A stretch of 16,582 nucleotides of DNA. Source: JBDKGV01 sp039798005. Lineage in GTDB: Bacteria; Fibrobacterota; Fibrobacteria; UBA5070. The notes under the pieces were generated by a model that saw only the letters and a program-made list of their open reading frames with translations, did no database searches and was not told where the DNA came from. Positions 1 through 6,518 of the stretch are shown one piece after another (the first letter of the stretch is position 1; every line of letters starts with the position of its first letter). The stretch covers positions 1 to 16,582 of the forward strand of contig JBDKGV010000060.1 of the NCBI GenBank assembly GCA_039798005.1, written 5' to 3'. The position numbers and the translations under genes were made by a program.

Positions 1-31
1 AGATTCCCGGGAGAGTAGGTCGCCGCCGCAT
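1..31 (+). rRNA. rrf: 5S ribosomal RNA, 3' end only
   Basis: The first bases contain GAGAGTAGG followed by GTCGCCGCCGC, which matches the conserved 3' part of bacterial 5S rRNA: the GAGAGTAGG loop and then the 3' strand of the terminal helix. The 5' part lies outside the window, so the helix partner cannot be checked. A strong intrinsic terminator begins nine bases later, as expected at the end of an rRNA operon. The exact 3' end (about base 29-33) is an estimate. Confidence 0.8.
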
Positions 32-39
32 CCCCTATC

Positions 40-79
40 AAAGCCCCTCCGGACAACTCCGGAGGGGTCTTTGCGTTTT
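40..79 (+). terminator. Intrinsic terminator of the rRNA operon
   Basis: A perfect 10-bp stem (CCCCTCCGGA at 44-53, TCCGGAGGGG at 58-67) has a CAAC loop. AAAG before it and CTTT after it can extend the stem around one bulged T. A second T-rich stretch (TTTT, 76-79) follows. It sits directly after the 5S rRNA end. Confidence 0.92.
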
Positions 80-92
80 CAGGGCAAAATCG

Positions 93-116
93 CGCAAGCC
101 GCCCCGCAAGCCGCCC
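93..116 (+). repeat. Two-copy 12-bp tandem repeat
   Basis: CGCAAGCCGCCC occurs twice head to tail (93-104 and 105-116), and a third copy begins with CGCAA shortly after. It lies just downstream of the rRNA terminator. No function can be inferred. Confidence 0.6.
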
Positions 117-153
117 GCGCAACTTCCTGGACCCAAGGAACGTCATTTCCCGT

Positions 154-171
154 GCGTATCCTTCGATACGC
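154..171. repeat. REP-like palindrome in a CTTCGATACGCTCAGGG context
   Basis: GCGTATC and GATACGC (154-160, 165-171) form a perfect 7-bp stem around a CTTC loop. The following CTCAGGGCACC resembles dispersed intergenic palindromes known from many environmental bacterial genomes. Only one copy is visible in this window, so its repeat status is inferred. Confidence 0.4.
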
Positions 172-492
172 TCAGGGCACCGGCTGAGGAGCGATGCGTC
201 TCAAAAGATGCACAGGGCAGGCGATGTCCGTGCGTGTGCGTGGAACTCACGATCGAAGAGCAAGAGAACGATGCGATTCCATGCGCAAGCCGGCCGGAAT
301 GGGGCCGCCAGGCCGACCCGCAACGCGGGGCCGACCGGAGGGGAGCCTGCAGGACGGCGACCCCGACCTACCGGGAGGGGATGCGCCCACGATGAATTTT
401 GAATGGATTTGCTGGTGGATTTTGCCATTGGAAGTGGATTTGTGCGAAAATCAGATTAGTAGGTGATGGCCAAGAATCTGCCTATGTACGAC

Positions 493-522
493 TAGTCATC
501 TATGGGCAAACCTTGTTATGTT
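493..522 (+). promoter_or_regulatory. Possible promoter of gmd-fcl
   Basis: TAGTCA (493-498) and TATGTT (517-522) are separated by 18 bases and resemble -35 and -10 elements at about four of six positions each. The same TATGTT hexamer with 18-base spacing appears upstream of lipoprotein B. A start near 529 would give a leader of roughly 50 bases. The match is by eye only. Confidence 0.25.
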
Positions 523-582
523 TAGCCAAATATCCCTCGCTGGGCGTAAATTGCTCGTTGTGAGAAAACTATGGGGAACGAA

Positions 583-1677
583 ATGACTGCTCGCAAGAAA
601 GCTTTGATCACCGGTGTGACCGGCCAAGATGGATCTTATCTCGCAGAATTGCTGCTGGAGAAGGGTTACGAAGTCCACGGCCTCAAGCGTCGTGCTTCCT
701 CGTTCAATACCGAACGCGTCGATCATCTCTATCAGGATCCGCATTCCGGCGAGCGTCGCTTTCACCTCCATTATGGTGATCTGACCGATTCAGGCAACTT
801 GATTCGCTTGGTGCAGGAAATTCAGCCGGACGAGATCTACAACTTGGGAGCCATGAGCCATGTGGCCGTGTCCTTCGAACAACCAGAGTATGCCGCAGAC
901 GCTGACGGTATCGGAACTCTGCGTCTTCTGGAAGCCATTCGCATCTTGGGTCTCACCAAGAAGACCCGCTTCTACCAGGCCTCCACCTCGGAACTCTTCG
1001 GCCTCGTGCAGGAGATCCCCCAGCGCGAAACGACGCCGTTCTACCCCCGCAGCCCGTATGCTGTCGCCAAGATGTACGCCTACTGGATCGTGGTGAACTA
1101 CCGCGAGGCTTACGGCATGTACGCCTGCAACGGCATCCTGTTCAACCACGAGTCCCCTCGCCGCGGTGAGACCTTCGTGACCCGCAAGATCACTCGCGGC
1201 ATCGCGCGGATCAAGGAAGGCCTCGACGAGTGCCTGTACTTGGGGAACATGGATTCCCTGCGCGATTGGGGTCATGCCAAGGATTACGTGGAAATGCAGT
1301 GGCGCATGCTCCAGCAGGATGCGCCAGAGGACTTCGTGATCGCCACCGGCAAGCAGATTTCGGTGCGTTCCTTCGTTGAGCTTTCCTGCAAGTACGCAGG
1401 GATCGACATCCGCTGGGAAGGTTCCGCCGAGCAAGAAAAGGGCATCGATGTGGCGACCGGAAAGGTCATCGTGGCCGTCGATCCGCGCTACTACCGTCCG
1501 ACCGAAGTGGAGACCTTGCTGGGTGATCCGTCCAAGGCCAAGGAGAAACTGGGCTGGGTTCCGACCACCACCGTGGAGGAATTGGCCAAGGAAATGGTTG
1601 AGTCCGACCTCAAGCACGCTCAGCGCGAGAAGTTGCAGCGTGATCACGGATTCGACGTCGTGGGGAGTCACGAATGA
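583..1677 (+). CDS. gmd: GDP-mannose 4,6-dehydratase
   Basis: Converts GDP-D-mannose to GDP-4-keto-6-deoxy-D-mannose in the cytoplasm, the first step towards GDP-L-fucose and other deoxyhexoses for surface polysaccharides. The 364-residue protein is an extended short-chain dehydrogenase of normal family length. A Rossmann motif GVTGQDG lies at residues 11-17. Thr135 and Glu137 in STSELFG, with Tyr159 and Lys163 in SPYAVAK, match the E. coli catalytic set Thr132, Glu134, Tyr156, Lys160 with a constant offset of three. I chose the ATG at 583 because GGGGA lies five bases upstream and family members start close to KKALITG. The ATG at 571 would add four residues and has a poorer binding site. The stop overlaps the fcl start by ATGA, so the two genes form an operon and are probably translationally coupled. 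Confidence 0.97.
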   Translation: MTARKKALITGVTGQDGSYLAELLLEKGYEVHGLKRRASSFNTERVDHLYQDPHSGERRFHLHYGDLTDSGNLIRLVQEIQPDEIYNLGAMSHVAVSFEQPEYAADADGIGTLRLLEAIRILGLTKKTRFYQASTSELFGLVQEIPQRETTPFYPRSPYAVAKMYAYWIVVNYREAYGMYACNGILFNHESPRRGETFVTRKITRGIARIKEGLDECLYLGNMDSLRDWGHAKDYVEMQWRMLQQDAPEDFVIATGKQISVRSFVELSCKYAGIDIRWEGSAEQEKGIDVATGKVIVAVDPRYYRPTEVETLLGDPSKAKEKLGWVPTTTVEELAKEMVESDLKHAQREKLQRDHGFDVVGSHE

Positions 1678-2624
1678 GCCTGATGAAATCTGATTCGAAG
1701 ATCTTTGTGGCAGGCCACAAGGGATTGGTCGGGTCTGCGATCGTCCGTGGGCTTCAGGGGAAAGGATTCACGAACATCCTTTGCCGGGATCGCAAGGATG
1801 TGGATCTTGAAGATGCCGCTTCGGTGGAAGCCTTCTTTCAGAAGGAAAAGCCGGAGTTCGTGTTCATGGCGGCGGCCAAGGTCGGCGGCATCTTGGCCAA
1901 CGATACCTATCCCGTGGACTTCTTGCGCAAGAATCTCTTGATTCAAGTCAATGTGATCGAGTCGGCCTACCGCAACGGCTGCCGTAAGTTCGAATTCTTG
2001 GGAAGCTCCTGCATCTATCCAAAAATGGCTCCCCAGCCCATGAAGGAAGAGCATCTCCTCACCGGCTCCTTGGAGTCGACCAATGAATGGTATGCGATCG
2101 CCAAGATCGCCGGCATCAAGCTTTGCCAAGCCTATCGCAAGCAGTACGGCTTTGATGCCATCTCGCTGATGCCCACGAACATGTACGGTCCGGGGGATAA
2201 TTTTGAACTGCACGGCAGCCATGTTCTGCCGGCGCTGATTCGCAAGTTCCATGAAGCCAAGCTTTCGGGAGCCAAGGATGTGGTCATGTGGGGCACGGGC
2301 ACTCCTAAGCGTGAGTTCCTGCATGTGGACGACTTGGCTGAGGCTTGCATCTACATGATGCAGACCTATTCGGACAGCGAGATCGTAAACGTGGGCAGTG
2401 GCACGGACGTGACGATTCGTGAACTGGCGGAGATGGTTCGTGAGGTCGTCGGGTTCGAGGGCGAGATCACCTTGGACACGACCAAGCCTGACGGCACTCC
2501 GCGCAAGCTCATGGATGTGAGCAAGCTGGAAAAGGCTGGCTGGAAGTCCAAGATCGGGTTGCGCGAAGGGATTGAGACCACCTACCAGTGGTTCCTTGAG
2601 AACCAAGGCAAGTTCCGAGCCTAA
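1674..2624 (+). CDS. fcl: GDP-L-fucose synthase (GDP-4-keto-6-deoxymannose epimerase-reductase)
   Basis: Epimerises C3 and C5 of the Gmd product and reduces it with NADPH to GDP-L-fucose. It is a 316-residue short-chain dehydrogenase. Visible features are the GHKGLVG nucleotide-binding motif (residues 14-20), Ser111 and Cys113 in GSSCIYP, Tyr140 and Lys144 in YAIAK, and His183. These match E. coli Ser107, Cys109, Tyr136, Lys140 and His179 with a constant offset of four, so the active site is complete. The start is supported by GGGGAG six bases upstream and by the ATGA overlap with gmd. The pair alone accounts for GDP-fucose synthesis. No glycosyltransferase that would use it lies nearby, so the fucosylated product cannot be inferred here. 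Confidence 0.97.
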   Translation: MSLMKSDSKIFVAGHKGLVGSAIVRGLQGKGFTNILCRDRKDVDLEDAASVEAFFQKEKPEFVFMAAAKVGGILANDTYPVDFLRKNLLIQVNVIESAYRNGCRKFEFLGSSCIYPKMAPQPMKEEHLLTGSLESTNEWYAIAKIAGIKLCQAYRKQYGFDAISLMPTNMYGPGDNFELHGSHVLPALIRKFHEAKLSGAKDVVMWGTGTPKREFLHVDDLAEACIYMMQTYSDSEIVNVGSGTDVTIRELAEMVREVVGFEGEITLDTTKPDGTPRKLMDVSKLEKAGWKSKIGLREGIETTYQWFLENQGKFRA

Positions 2625-2660
2625 GGCGGCAGAAAATTGCGGCACCGGTCCGGGATGGTT

Positions 2661-2669
2661 TGGTAGACT
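2661..2669 (+). promoter_or_regulatory. Possible extended -10 promoter of the GGDEF gene
   Basis: TGGTAGACT fits an extended -10 element (TGnTAnnnT). It would start transcription near 2676 and give a leader of about 15 bases that still carries the GAGGA ribosome binding site (2676-2680). No good -35 element is visible at 17 bases. Confidence 0.3.
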
Positions 2670-2690
2670 GAAGCCGAGGATACCGAACAC

Positions 2691-3722
2691 ATGGAAATTA
2701 CCGTCACATTCGACAACGATGAGGTCGTCCCGATTCAAGCTGCATCGCTCAATGCCAGCGGTGCGGTGGCCGTGTTGTCGCATGTGAGGTATTGCCACGT
2801 CCTGATCGATCTCCCTCCCGGGCAGGAAATCCTTTGGGAGGGTGCCCTCCTTGGCTTGGGGGATGAGACCTTGCGGCCGTGCCGGGAGATGGCATGGTTG
2901 GAAAACAACGCAAGAGCAACCGACTATCTGTTGATCTTGTGTGAAGAGTTGCCGTTTGATCTGGTGGAGAATCGGCTTCCTTGTCCATCGGAACGCTTGT
3001 TGGTGCCTCGCGACCTCACGGTCAACCAGTTGCCGCAGCTTGCGCAGTGGGTCGGGCGAATGGCGACCCTTGCCTTGGAAAGGCAGGCGATGCGCCGCTT
3101 GGTGGATCGGTTCGAGGCGCGCATCGGGCGTGAGTCGAATCGCGCTCGCATGGCGGATCTCCTGAAGGAGGCGAACGAGCGCTTGCAAGAGCAGTTCGTG
3201 CGCGATGCCCTCACGGGAGTTCCCAATCGCAGGCGTTTCGATGAGCAGATCGACTATCTCTGGGGACGCGCGGTGGGGGAAGAAGCCGCTGTCGCAGTGA
3301 TGATGCTGGATATCGACTTCTTCAAGAAGCTCAACGATTCCTTGGGGCACCAGGCCGGTGACGAATGCCTGCAGAAAGTCGCCCAGCGGCTGTTCGAGAT
3401 CGTGGATGGCAATGACGATCTCTTGGCCCGGTACGGTGGTGAAGAGTTCGTGGCGCTCCTGTGGGATACCGATGTCGAAAGCGCTTGTGCCATGGCGGAA
3501 AGGTTGCGGGCGGGTGTCGAAGAGTTGGCGCTCGTCAATCCGGGCAACACCAACGGGATCGTGACCATCAGCATCGGCATCAGCGTGGAACGTCCAAGCT
3601 TCACGAGCTCCGCCGAGGAGTTCCTGCGGCATGCCGATCAGGCACTCTACAAGTCGAAGGAAACCGGGCGCAACCGCTGGACCTTGCACCAGCCGGGCGA
3701 TGAATCGACGCATCCAGGGTAA
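2691..3722 (+). CDS. Diguanylate cyclase (GGDEF domain) with unrecognised N-terminal region
   Basis: Predicted to make cyclic di-GMP from two GTP. The C-terminal GGDEF domain is canonical: DALTGVPNRRRF near residues 165-180, a metal- and GTP-binding DIDFFKKLND segment, and the signature GGEEF at 249-253 in RYGGEEF. The product-inhibition site RxxD is not kept: GNDD (240-243) stands there, so feedback inhibition through the I-site is probably lost. Residues 1 to about 125 match no sensor family I recognise. They carry no transmembrane segment or signal peptide, so the protein should be cytoplasmic. Residues about 125-165 are charged and heptad-like, resembling the coiled-coil linker common before GGDEF domains. 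The 343-residue gene follows fcl by 66 bases and has GAGGA ten bases upstream. A link to the polysaccharide genes before it is possible but unproven. Confidence 0.9.
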   Translation: MEITVTFDNDEVVPIQAASLNASGAVAVLSHVRYCHVLIDLPPGQEILWEGALLGLGDETLRPCREMAWLENNARATDYLLILCEELPFDLVENRLPCPSERLLVPRDLTVNQLPQLAQWVGRMATLALERQAMRRLVDRFEARIGRESNRARMADLLKEANERLQEQFVRDALTGVPNRRRFDEQIDYLWGRAVGEEAAVAVMMLDIDFFKKLNDSLGHQAGDECLQKVAQRLFEIVDGNDDLLARYGGEEFVALLWDTDVESACAMAERLRAGVEELALVNPGNTNGIVTISIGISVERPSFTSSAEEFLRHADQALYKSKETGRNRWTLHQPGDESTHPG

Positions 3723-3788
3723 GAGGGAACGCGCCCAAGGGCGGTTCAGGGTGCGAAGTTCGAATTCCTGTCGATGAAATCGGTCTTG

Positions 3789-3809
3789 CCCCCTGCTGTG
3801 CAGTGGGGG
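3789..3809. promoter_or_regulatory. Hairpin or dyad just upstream of the lepA -10 element
   Basis: CCCCC-TGC and GCA-GT-GGGGG form an interrupted stem around a TGT loop. It ends two bases before the TGCTACCTTG motif. It could be a weak terminator for the upstream gene or an operator over the -35 region of lepA. No long T run follows. Confidence 0.35.
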
Positions 3810-3810
3810 T

Positions 3811-3820
3811 TGCTACCTTG
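3811..3820 (+). promoter_or_regulatory. Possible extended -10 promoter of lepA
   Basis: TGCTACCTTG contains TGnTAnnnT, an extended -10 element. A start near 3826 would leave only about five bases before the lepA ATG. This agrees with the absence of a Shine-Dalgarno sequence close to the start. The TACCTTG core recurs upstream of the TPR lipoprotein gene, and TATCTTG upstream of the TfoX-C gene. Confidence 0.4.
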
Positions 3821-3830
3821 CACTTCCGAA

Positions 3831-5639
3831 ATGCGTCCAGAGCCAAACAAGATTCGCAACTTTTGCATCATCGCCCACATTGACCACGGCAAGTCCACGC
3901 TTGCCGATCGATTGCTGGAGAGTACCCGTACCGTAGCCAAGCGCGAGATGCAGGAACAGCTCCTGGACTCGATGGACTTGGAGCGCGAGCGAGGCATCAC
4001 GATCAAGTCCAAGGCCATTCGCCTGGTGCACGAGCACAAGGGCGAGACCTTCTACCTGAACCTGATCGACACCCCGGGGCATGTGGACTTCACCTACGAG
4101 GTCTCGCGATCGCTGCGTGCCTGTGAAGGCGCAATCCTGGTGGTGGATGCCACTCAGGGCATTCAGGCGCAGACCATCTCGAACCTGTACCTCGCCATGG
4201 GCGCGGAACTTGAGATCCTGCCGATCCTGAACAAGATCGACCTGCCCTCGGCACAGCCCGACGTGTTCGCCAAGCAGGTGGGCGAACTGATTGGAATCGA
4301 CCCGGACATCATTCCGCGCGTGTCGGCCAAGGCGGGCATCGGAATCGACACCTTGCTTGAGAAGATCGTGGAGTTCTTCCCGGCCCCGAAGGCCGAGCGG
4401 GAGCTCCCCTTGCGCGCCTTCGTGTTCGATTCCGTCTACGACAGCTATCGCGGCGGCATCGCCTATGTGCGCATCGTCGAAGGCAAGCTCAAGAAGGGCG
4501 ACCGCCTGCGCTACATGCGCACCGGCGGCGAGTACGAAGCGGTGGAGATCGGCATCCTGAGCCGTGGCCGCATCCCGTGCGAGGAGTTGCAGGCCGGCGA
4601 GGTCGGCTACATGGTCGGCAACGTGCGCAACCTCTCGGACATCAAGACCGGTGATACGCTGACCAACATCGCGCGCCCCGCATCGGAGCCGCTGGAAGGC
4701 TACCGCGAAGTCAAGCCGATGGTGTTCGCGGGACTGTATCCGATCAATCCGGACGACTACTCCGATCTGCGCGAGTCCTTGGAAAAGCTTCAGCTCAACG
4801 ACAGCGCGATCTCGTTCGTGCCCGAGTCCTCGGGTGCGCTTGGGTTCGGTTTCCGTTGCGGGTTCCTTGGCCTTCTGCACATGGAAGTCGTGCAGGAACG
4901 CCTGGACCGTGAATTTGACATGGACATCATCACGACCGCTCCCGGCGTGGAATACCATGTCACCAAGACCGATGGCGAAGTCGTGCTGGTGGACAATCCC
5001 TCCCAGCTCCCGCCACCCAATGCCGTGGACTCGATCGCCGAGCCTTGGATCAAGGCGCAGATCTTCACGCCGGCCGAGTACATCGGGAACATCCACAAGC
5101 TCTGCAACGAGAAGCGCGGCGTCTACCTGAACGCAACCTTCATCTCCGAAGAGCAGGTGACGCTCGATTTTGAACTGCCGATGGGCGAAGTCATGTTCGA
5201 CTTCTTCGATCGCCTGAAGAGCGCCACGAAGGGCTACGCCTCGCTGGACTACGAACCGATCGGGTACCGCGAAGGTTCGCTGCACCGCTTGGACATTCTC
5301 CTGAATGGAGATCCGGTGGATGCCTTCTCGGTGATCATCCATCGCGACAAGGCCCACTCGCACGGGGCCAACTTGTGCGAGAAGCTCAAGGAGCTGATCC
5401 CGCGCCAGCAGTACGACATCGCGGTGCAGGCGGCCCTTGCCAACAAGATCATTGCGCGCTCGACCATCAAGGCCCTGCGCAAGGACGTGACGGCCAAGTG
5501 CTACGGTGGTGACATCTCACGCAAGCGCAAGCTCCTGGACAAGCAGAAGGAAGGCAAGAAACGCATGAAGCAGGTGGGCTCGGTGGAAGTCCCGCAGGAA
5601 GCCTTCTTGGCCGTGCTGGACATGGGCAGCGGCGACTGA
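3831..5639 (+). CDS. lepA: Elongation factor 4 (LepA), ribosome-associated GTPase
   Basis: A translational GTPase that binds the ribosome; proposed roles are back-translocation and help with initiation or 30S biogenesis. The 602-residue length is typical. The G motifs are all present in order: AHIDHGKST (G1, near residue 15), RGIT, DTPGH, NKID and SAK. The LepA-specific C-terminal region is intact, including the basic SRKRKLLDKQKEGKKR segment near the end that distinguishes EF4 from EF-G. I chose the ATG at 3831 because the family begins a few residues before IRNFCIIAHIDHGKST. An upstream ATG at 3774 would add 19 residues of unrelated sequence. No Shine-Dalgarno sequence lies at normal spacing, and a TACCTTG promoter-like motif ends ten bases before the start, which suggests a very short leader. 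Context says nothing special; lepA is a housekeeping gene. Confidence 0.98.
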   Translation: MRPEPNKIRNFCIIAHIDHGKSTLADRLLESTRTVAKREMQEQLLDSMDLERERGITIKSKAIRLVHEHKGETFYLNLIDTPGHVDFTYEVSRSLRACEGAILVVDATQGIQAQTISNLYLAMGAELEILPILNKIDLPSAQPDVFAKQVGELIGIDPDIIPRVSAKAGIGIDTLLEKIVEFFPAPKAERELPLRAFVFDSVYDSYRGGIAYVRIVEGKLKKGDRLRYMRTGGEYEAVEIGILSRGRIPCEELQAGEVGYMVGNVRNLSDIKTGDTLTNIARPASEPLEGYREVKPMVFAGLYPINPDDYSDLRESLEKLQLNDSAISFVPESSGALGFGFRCGFLGLLHMEVVQERLDREFDMDIITTAPGVEYHVTKTDGEVVLVDNPSQLPPPNAVDSIAEPWIKAQIFTPAEYIGNIHKLCNEKRGVYLNATFISEEQVTLDFELPMGEVMFDFFDRLKSATKGYASLDYEPIGYREGSLHRLDILLNGDPVDAFSVIIHRDKAHSHGANLCEKLKELIPRQQYDIAVQAALANKIIARSTIKALRKDVTAKCYGGDISRKRKLLDKQKEGKKRMKQVGSVEVPQEAFLAVLDMGSGD

Positions 5640-5905
5640 TTCCCCCCGCGACCGTCGCGCCCGCCGTGGAGGCATGGCCCAATGGGCTGTGCCGGAGCGG
5701 GATCCGGGCGGCGGGACCCCACAGCCGCCTATCGAGGCGGCGAGGAGGCCCGATGAGGCCACCTCGGGATGCGGCAAAGTCGTGTCGGGGTTTGCCGAGC
5801 AGGGCGGGATGCGGGGCCAAATCGAGTCTTGGCGGTGGACGCCAAACAAGTACATTCCTGTTTCAGTGACGCTGTTGTCGCCAATGGACCTCATGGAGTT
5901 TCCTC
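5640..5905 (+). other. Hairpin-rich spacer between lepA and a small membrane protein gene
   Basis: No gene is supported here. Three separate stems follow one another. An imperfect hairpin at 5672-5694 pairs GCCC with GGGC and GGCA with TGCC. A perfect 7-bp stem with ATCG loop lies at 5724-5741. CGGCAAA pairs with TTTGCCG at 5772-5797. GGGATGCGG is repeated at 5766-5774 and 5806-5814. None of the stems has a T run, so a standard intrinsic terminator for lepA is not evident. A small structured RNA is possible, but it matches no RNA family I know. Confidence 0.4.
5829..5856 (+). promoter_or_regulatory. Possible promoter of the small membrane protein gene
   Basis: TTGGCG (5829-5834) and TACATT (5851-5856) are separated by 16 bases and resemble sigma-70 elements. 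Transcription would start near 5863, leaving about 43 bases before the GTG start. Confidence 0.35.
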
Positions 5906-6163
5906 GTGATCTTCAATCTTCTGGGCTACGCGCCTTTCCTGCTTCAGCTTGTCACGGGCATCTGGCTGTGGCGGGCGAATTCCTCGGATTCGAACATGAA
6001 CCCGCTTCCGGCGACGGTCAATCACATCCTTTCGACAGTCGGGTCGGCGGTGATTCTGGTGATCCTGTTCATGGCGGGCAGGACCGGATTGCTGTTTTGG
6101 GTCTCCGCGGCGATGACGGGATATTCGGCCTGGTGGTTCTTCGGGAAGCTGACCAAGCGCTGA
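5906..6163 (+). CDS. Small three-helix membrane protein of unknown function
   Basis: I do not recognise the family. The 85-residue protein consists almost entirely of three hydrophobic stretches, roughly residues 3-22, 40-58 and 61-80, joined by short polar loops, with a basic GKLTKR end. This predicts a small inner-membrane protein. The start is GTG, chosen because GGAG lies seven bases upstream (5895-5898) and the ATGs just before it are in other frames. The gene converges on the TfoX-C gene with a gap of ten bases and follows lepA after a structured spacer. It is probably monocistronic. No enzymatic or transport motif is visible. Confidence 0.72.
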   Translation: MIFNLLGYAPFLLQLVTGIWLWRANSSDSNMNPLPATVNHILSTVGSAVILVILFMAGRTGLLFWVSAAMTGYSAWWFFGKLTKR

Positions 6164-6173
6164 AACGGCGGGG

Positions 6174-6455
6174 TCAGCGGCCGGCCAAGGCGGCTTTCAT
6201 GGCGGTGAGCAGGTCTTGGCGTCGCTCGCGGGCGATGCTTTGCCAAGGCTTGCCGGTCAGTGCGCCTTCCAATGCCCATAGCAAGTTCAAACTGACGGGT
6301 TCGTCGAGCTCCTTGCACAACAGGTACGCTTCCACGGAACCTGCGCGTTGCAGCTCACCGAGGGTGCGGATGCCGATGCGGGACAGGATTCGTCGTGACT
6401 GCGGTCCGAGGTTCAGACCGGAGTCGACCGGTGCATCAGGATCTTGGAGTTGCAT
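6174..6455 (-). CDS. Stand-alone TfoX C-terminal domain protein
   Basis: The 93-residue protein is essentially one TfoX/Sxy C-terminal domain. It shows the typical NLGPQSRRILSRIGI opening (about residues 15-29), then the TLGEL, GSVEAY and VSLNLLWALEGAL blocks. The family fold is helix-hairpin-helix-like. In gamma-proteobacteria full-length TfoX/Sxy co-activates competence genes with CRP. The N-terminal TfoX domain is missing here, and such single-domain forms have no established role. ATG at 6455 is chosen because domain homology begins about 13 residues later. There is no Shine-Dalgarno sequence, but TATCTTG ends five bases upstream, suggesting a leaderless mRNA. It diverges from the TPR lipoprotein gene across 63 bases containing a perfect inverted repeat, and converges with the small membrane protein gene. 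Confidence 0.85.
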   Translation of the reverse strand: MQLQDPDAPVDSGLNLGPQSRRILSRIGIRTLGELQRAGSVEAYLLCKELDEPVSLNLLWALEGALTGKPWQSIARERRQDLLTAMKAALAGR

Positions 6456-6461
6456 GCCGTC

Positions 6462-6467
6462 AAGATA
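6462..6467 (-). promoter_or_regulatory. Possible -10 element of the TfoX-C gene
   Basis: On the minus strand TATCTT matches a -10 hexamer at four to five positions, and only GACGGC separates it from the ATG. A start six to seven bases downstream would fall at or next to the A of the ATG. No good -35 element is visible. Confidence 0.35.
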
Positions 6468-6473
6468 TTCTCC

Positions 6474-6489
6474 GGTGCAAGGCTGCACC
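6474..6489. promoter_or_regulatory. Inverted repeat between divergent genes, possible operator
   Basis: GGTGCA-N4-TGCACC is a perfect 6-bp inverted repeat centred near 6481.5, close to the midpoint of the 63-base gap between the TfoX-C and TPR lipoprotein genes. It lies at or next to the expected -35 positions of both divergent promoters. It could bind a dimeric regulator controlling both. Confidence 0.4.
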
Positions 6490-6505
6490 ATGCGGTGCCA
6501 GAGTC

Positions 6506-6511
6506 TACCTT
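6506..6511 (+). promoter_or_regulatory. Possible -10 element of the TPR lipoprotein-rlpA-recG operon
   Basis: TACCTT, part of CTACCTTG, ends seven bases before the ATG at 6519. Transcription would begin at or next to the start codon, giving a leaderless mRNA. The same CTACCTTG octamer occurs before lepA. Confidence 0.35.
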
Positions 6512-6518
6512 GAAGCGC

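Larger units (their letters stand above)
80..582. other. Gene-free stretch between the rRNA terminator and gmd
   Basis: I see no convincing gene here. Short open frames at 194-466 and on the minus strand have no family resemblance and no good ribosome binding site. The stretch contains a two-copy 12-bp tandem repeat (93-116), a small palindrome in a REP-like context (154-171), a CCCGC-AAC-GCGGG hairpin near 317-329, and three GGATTTG-like words between about 405 and 445. The last 150 bases are more AT-rich than the rest and probably hold the gmd promoter. Confidence 0.6.

Noticed and set aside
194..466. 90-codon frame upstream of gmd
   Set aside because: No Shine-Dalgarno sequence, Arg/Gly/Pro-rich translation and no family resemblance.
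1668..3713. 681-codon minus-strand frame across fcl and the GGDEF gene
   Set aside because: It is antisense to two genes with intact catalytic motifs and has no domain or binding site of its own.
3727..3747. GAAC-G-CGCC / GGCG-GTTC hairpin after the GGDEF gene as a terminator
   Set aside because: The stem is short with a bulge and no T run follows, so it is too weak to call.
3813..5363. 516-codon frame antisense to lepA
   Set aside because: Low-complexity His, Asp and Val-rich mirror frame; lepA is unambiguous on the other strand.
5674..6513. 279-codon plus-strand frame across the lepA spacer, the small membrane gene and the TfoX-C gene
   Set aside because: Composition is unlike a protein, it overlaps two better supported genes, and it has no binding site.
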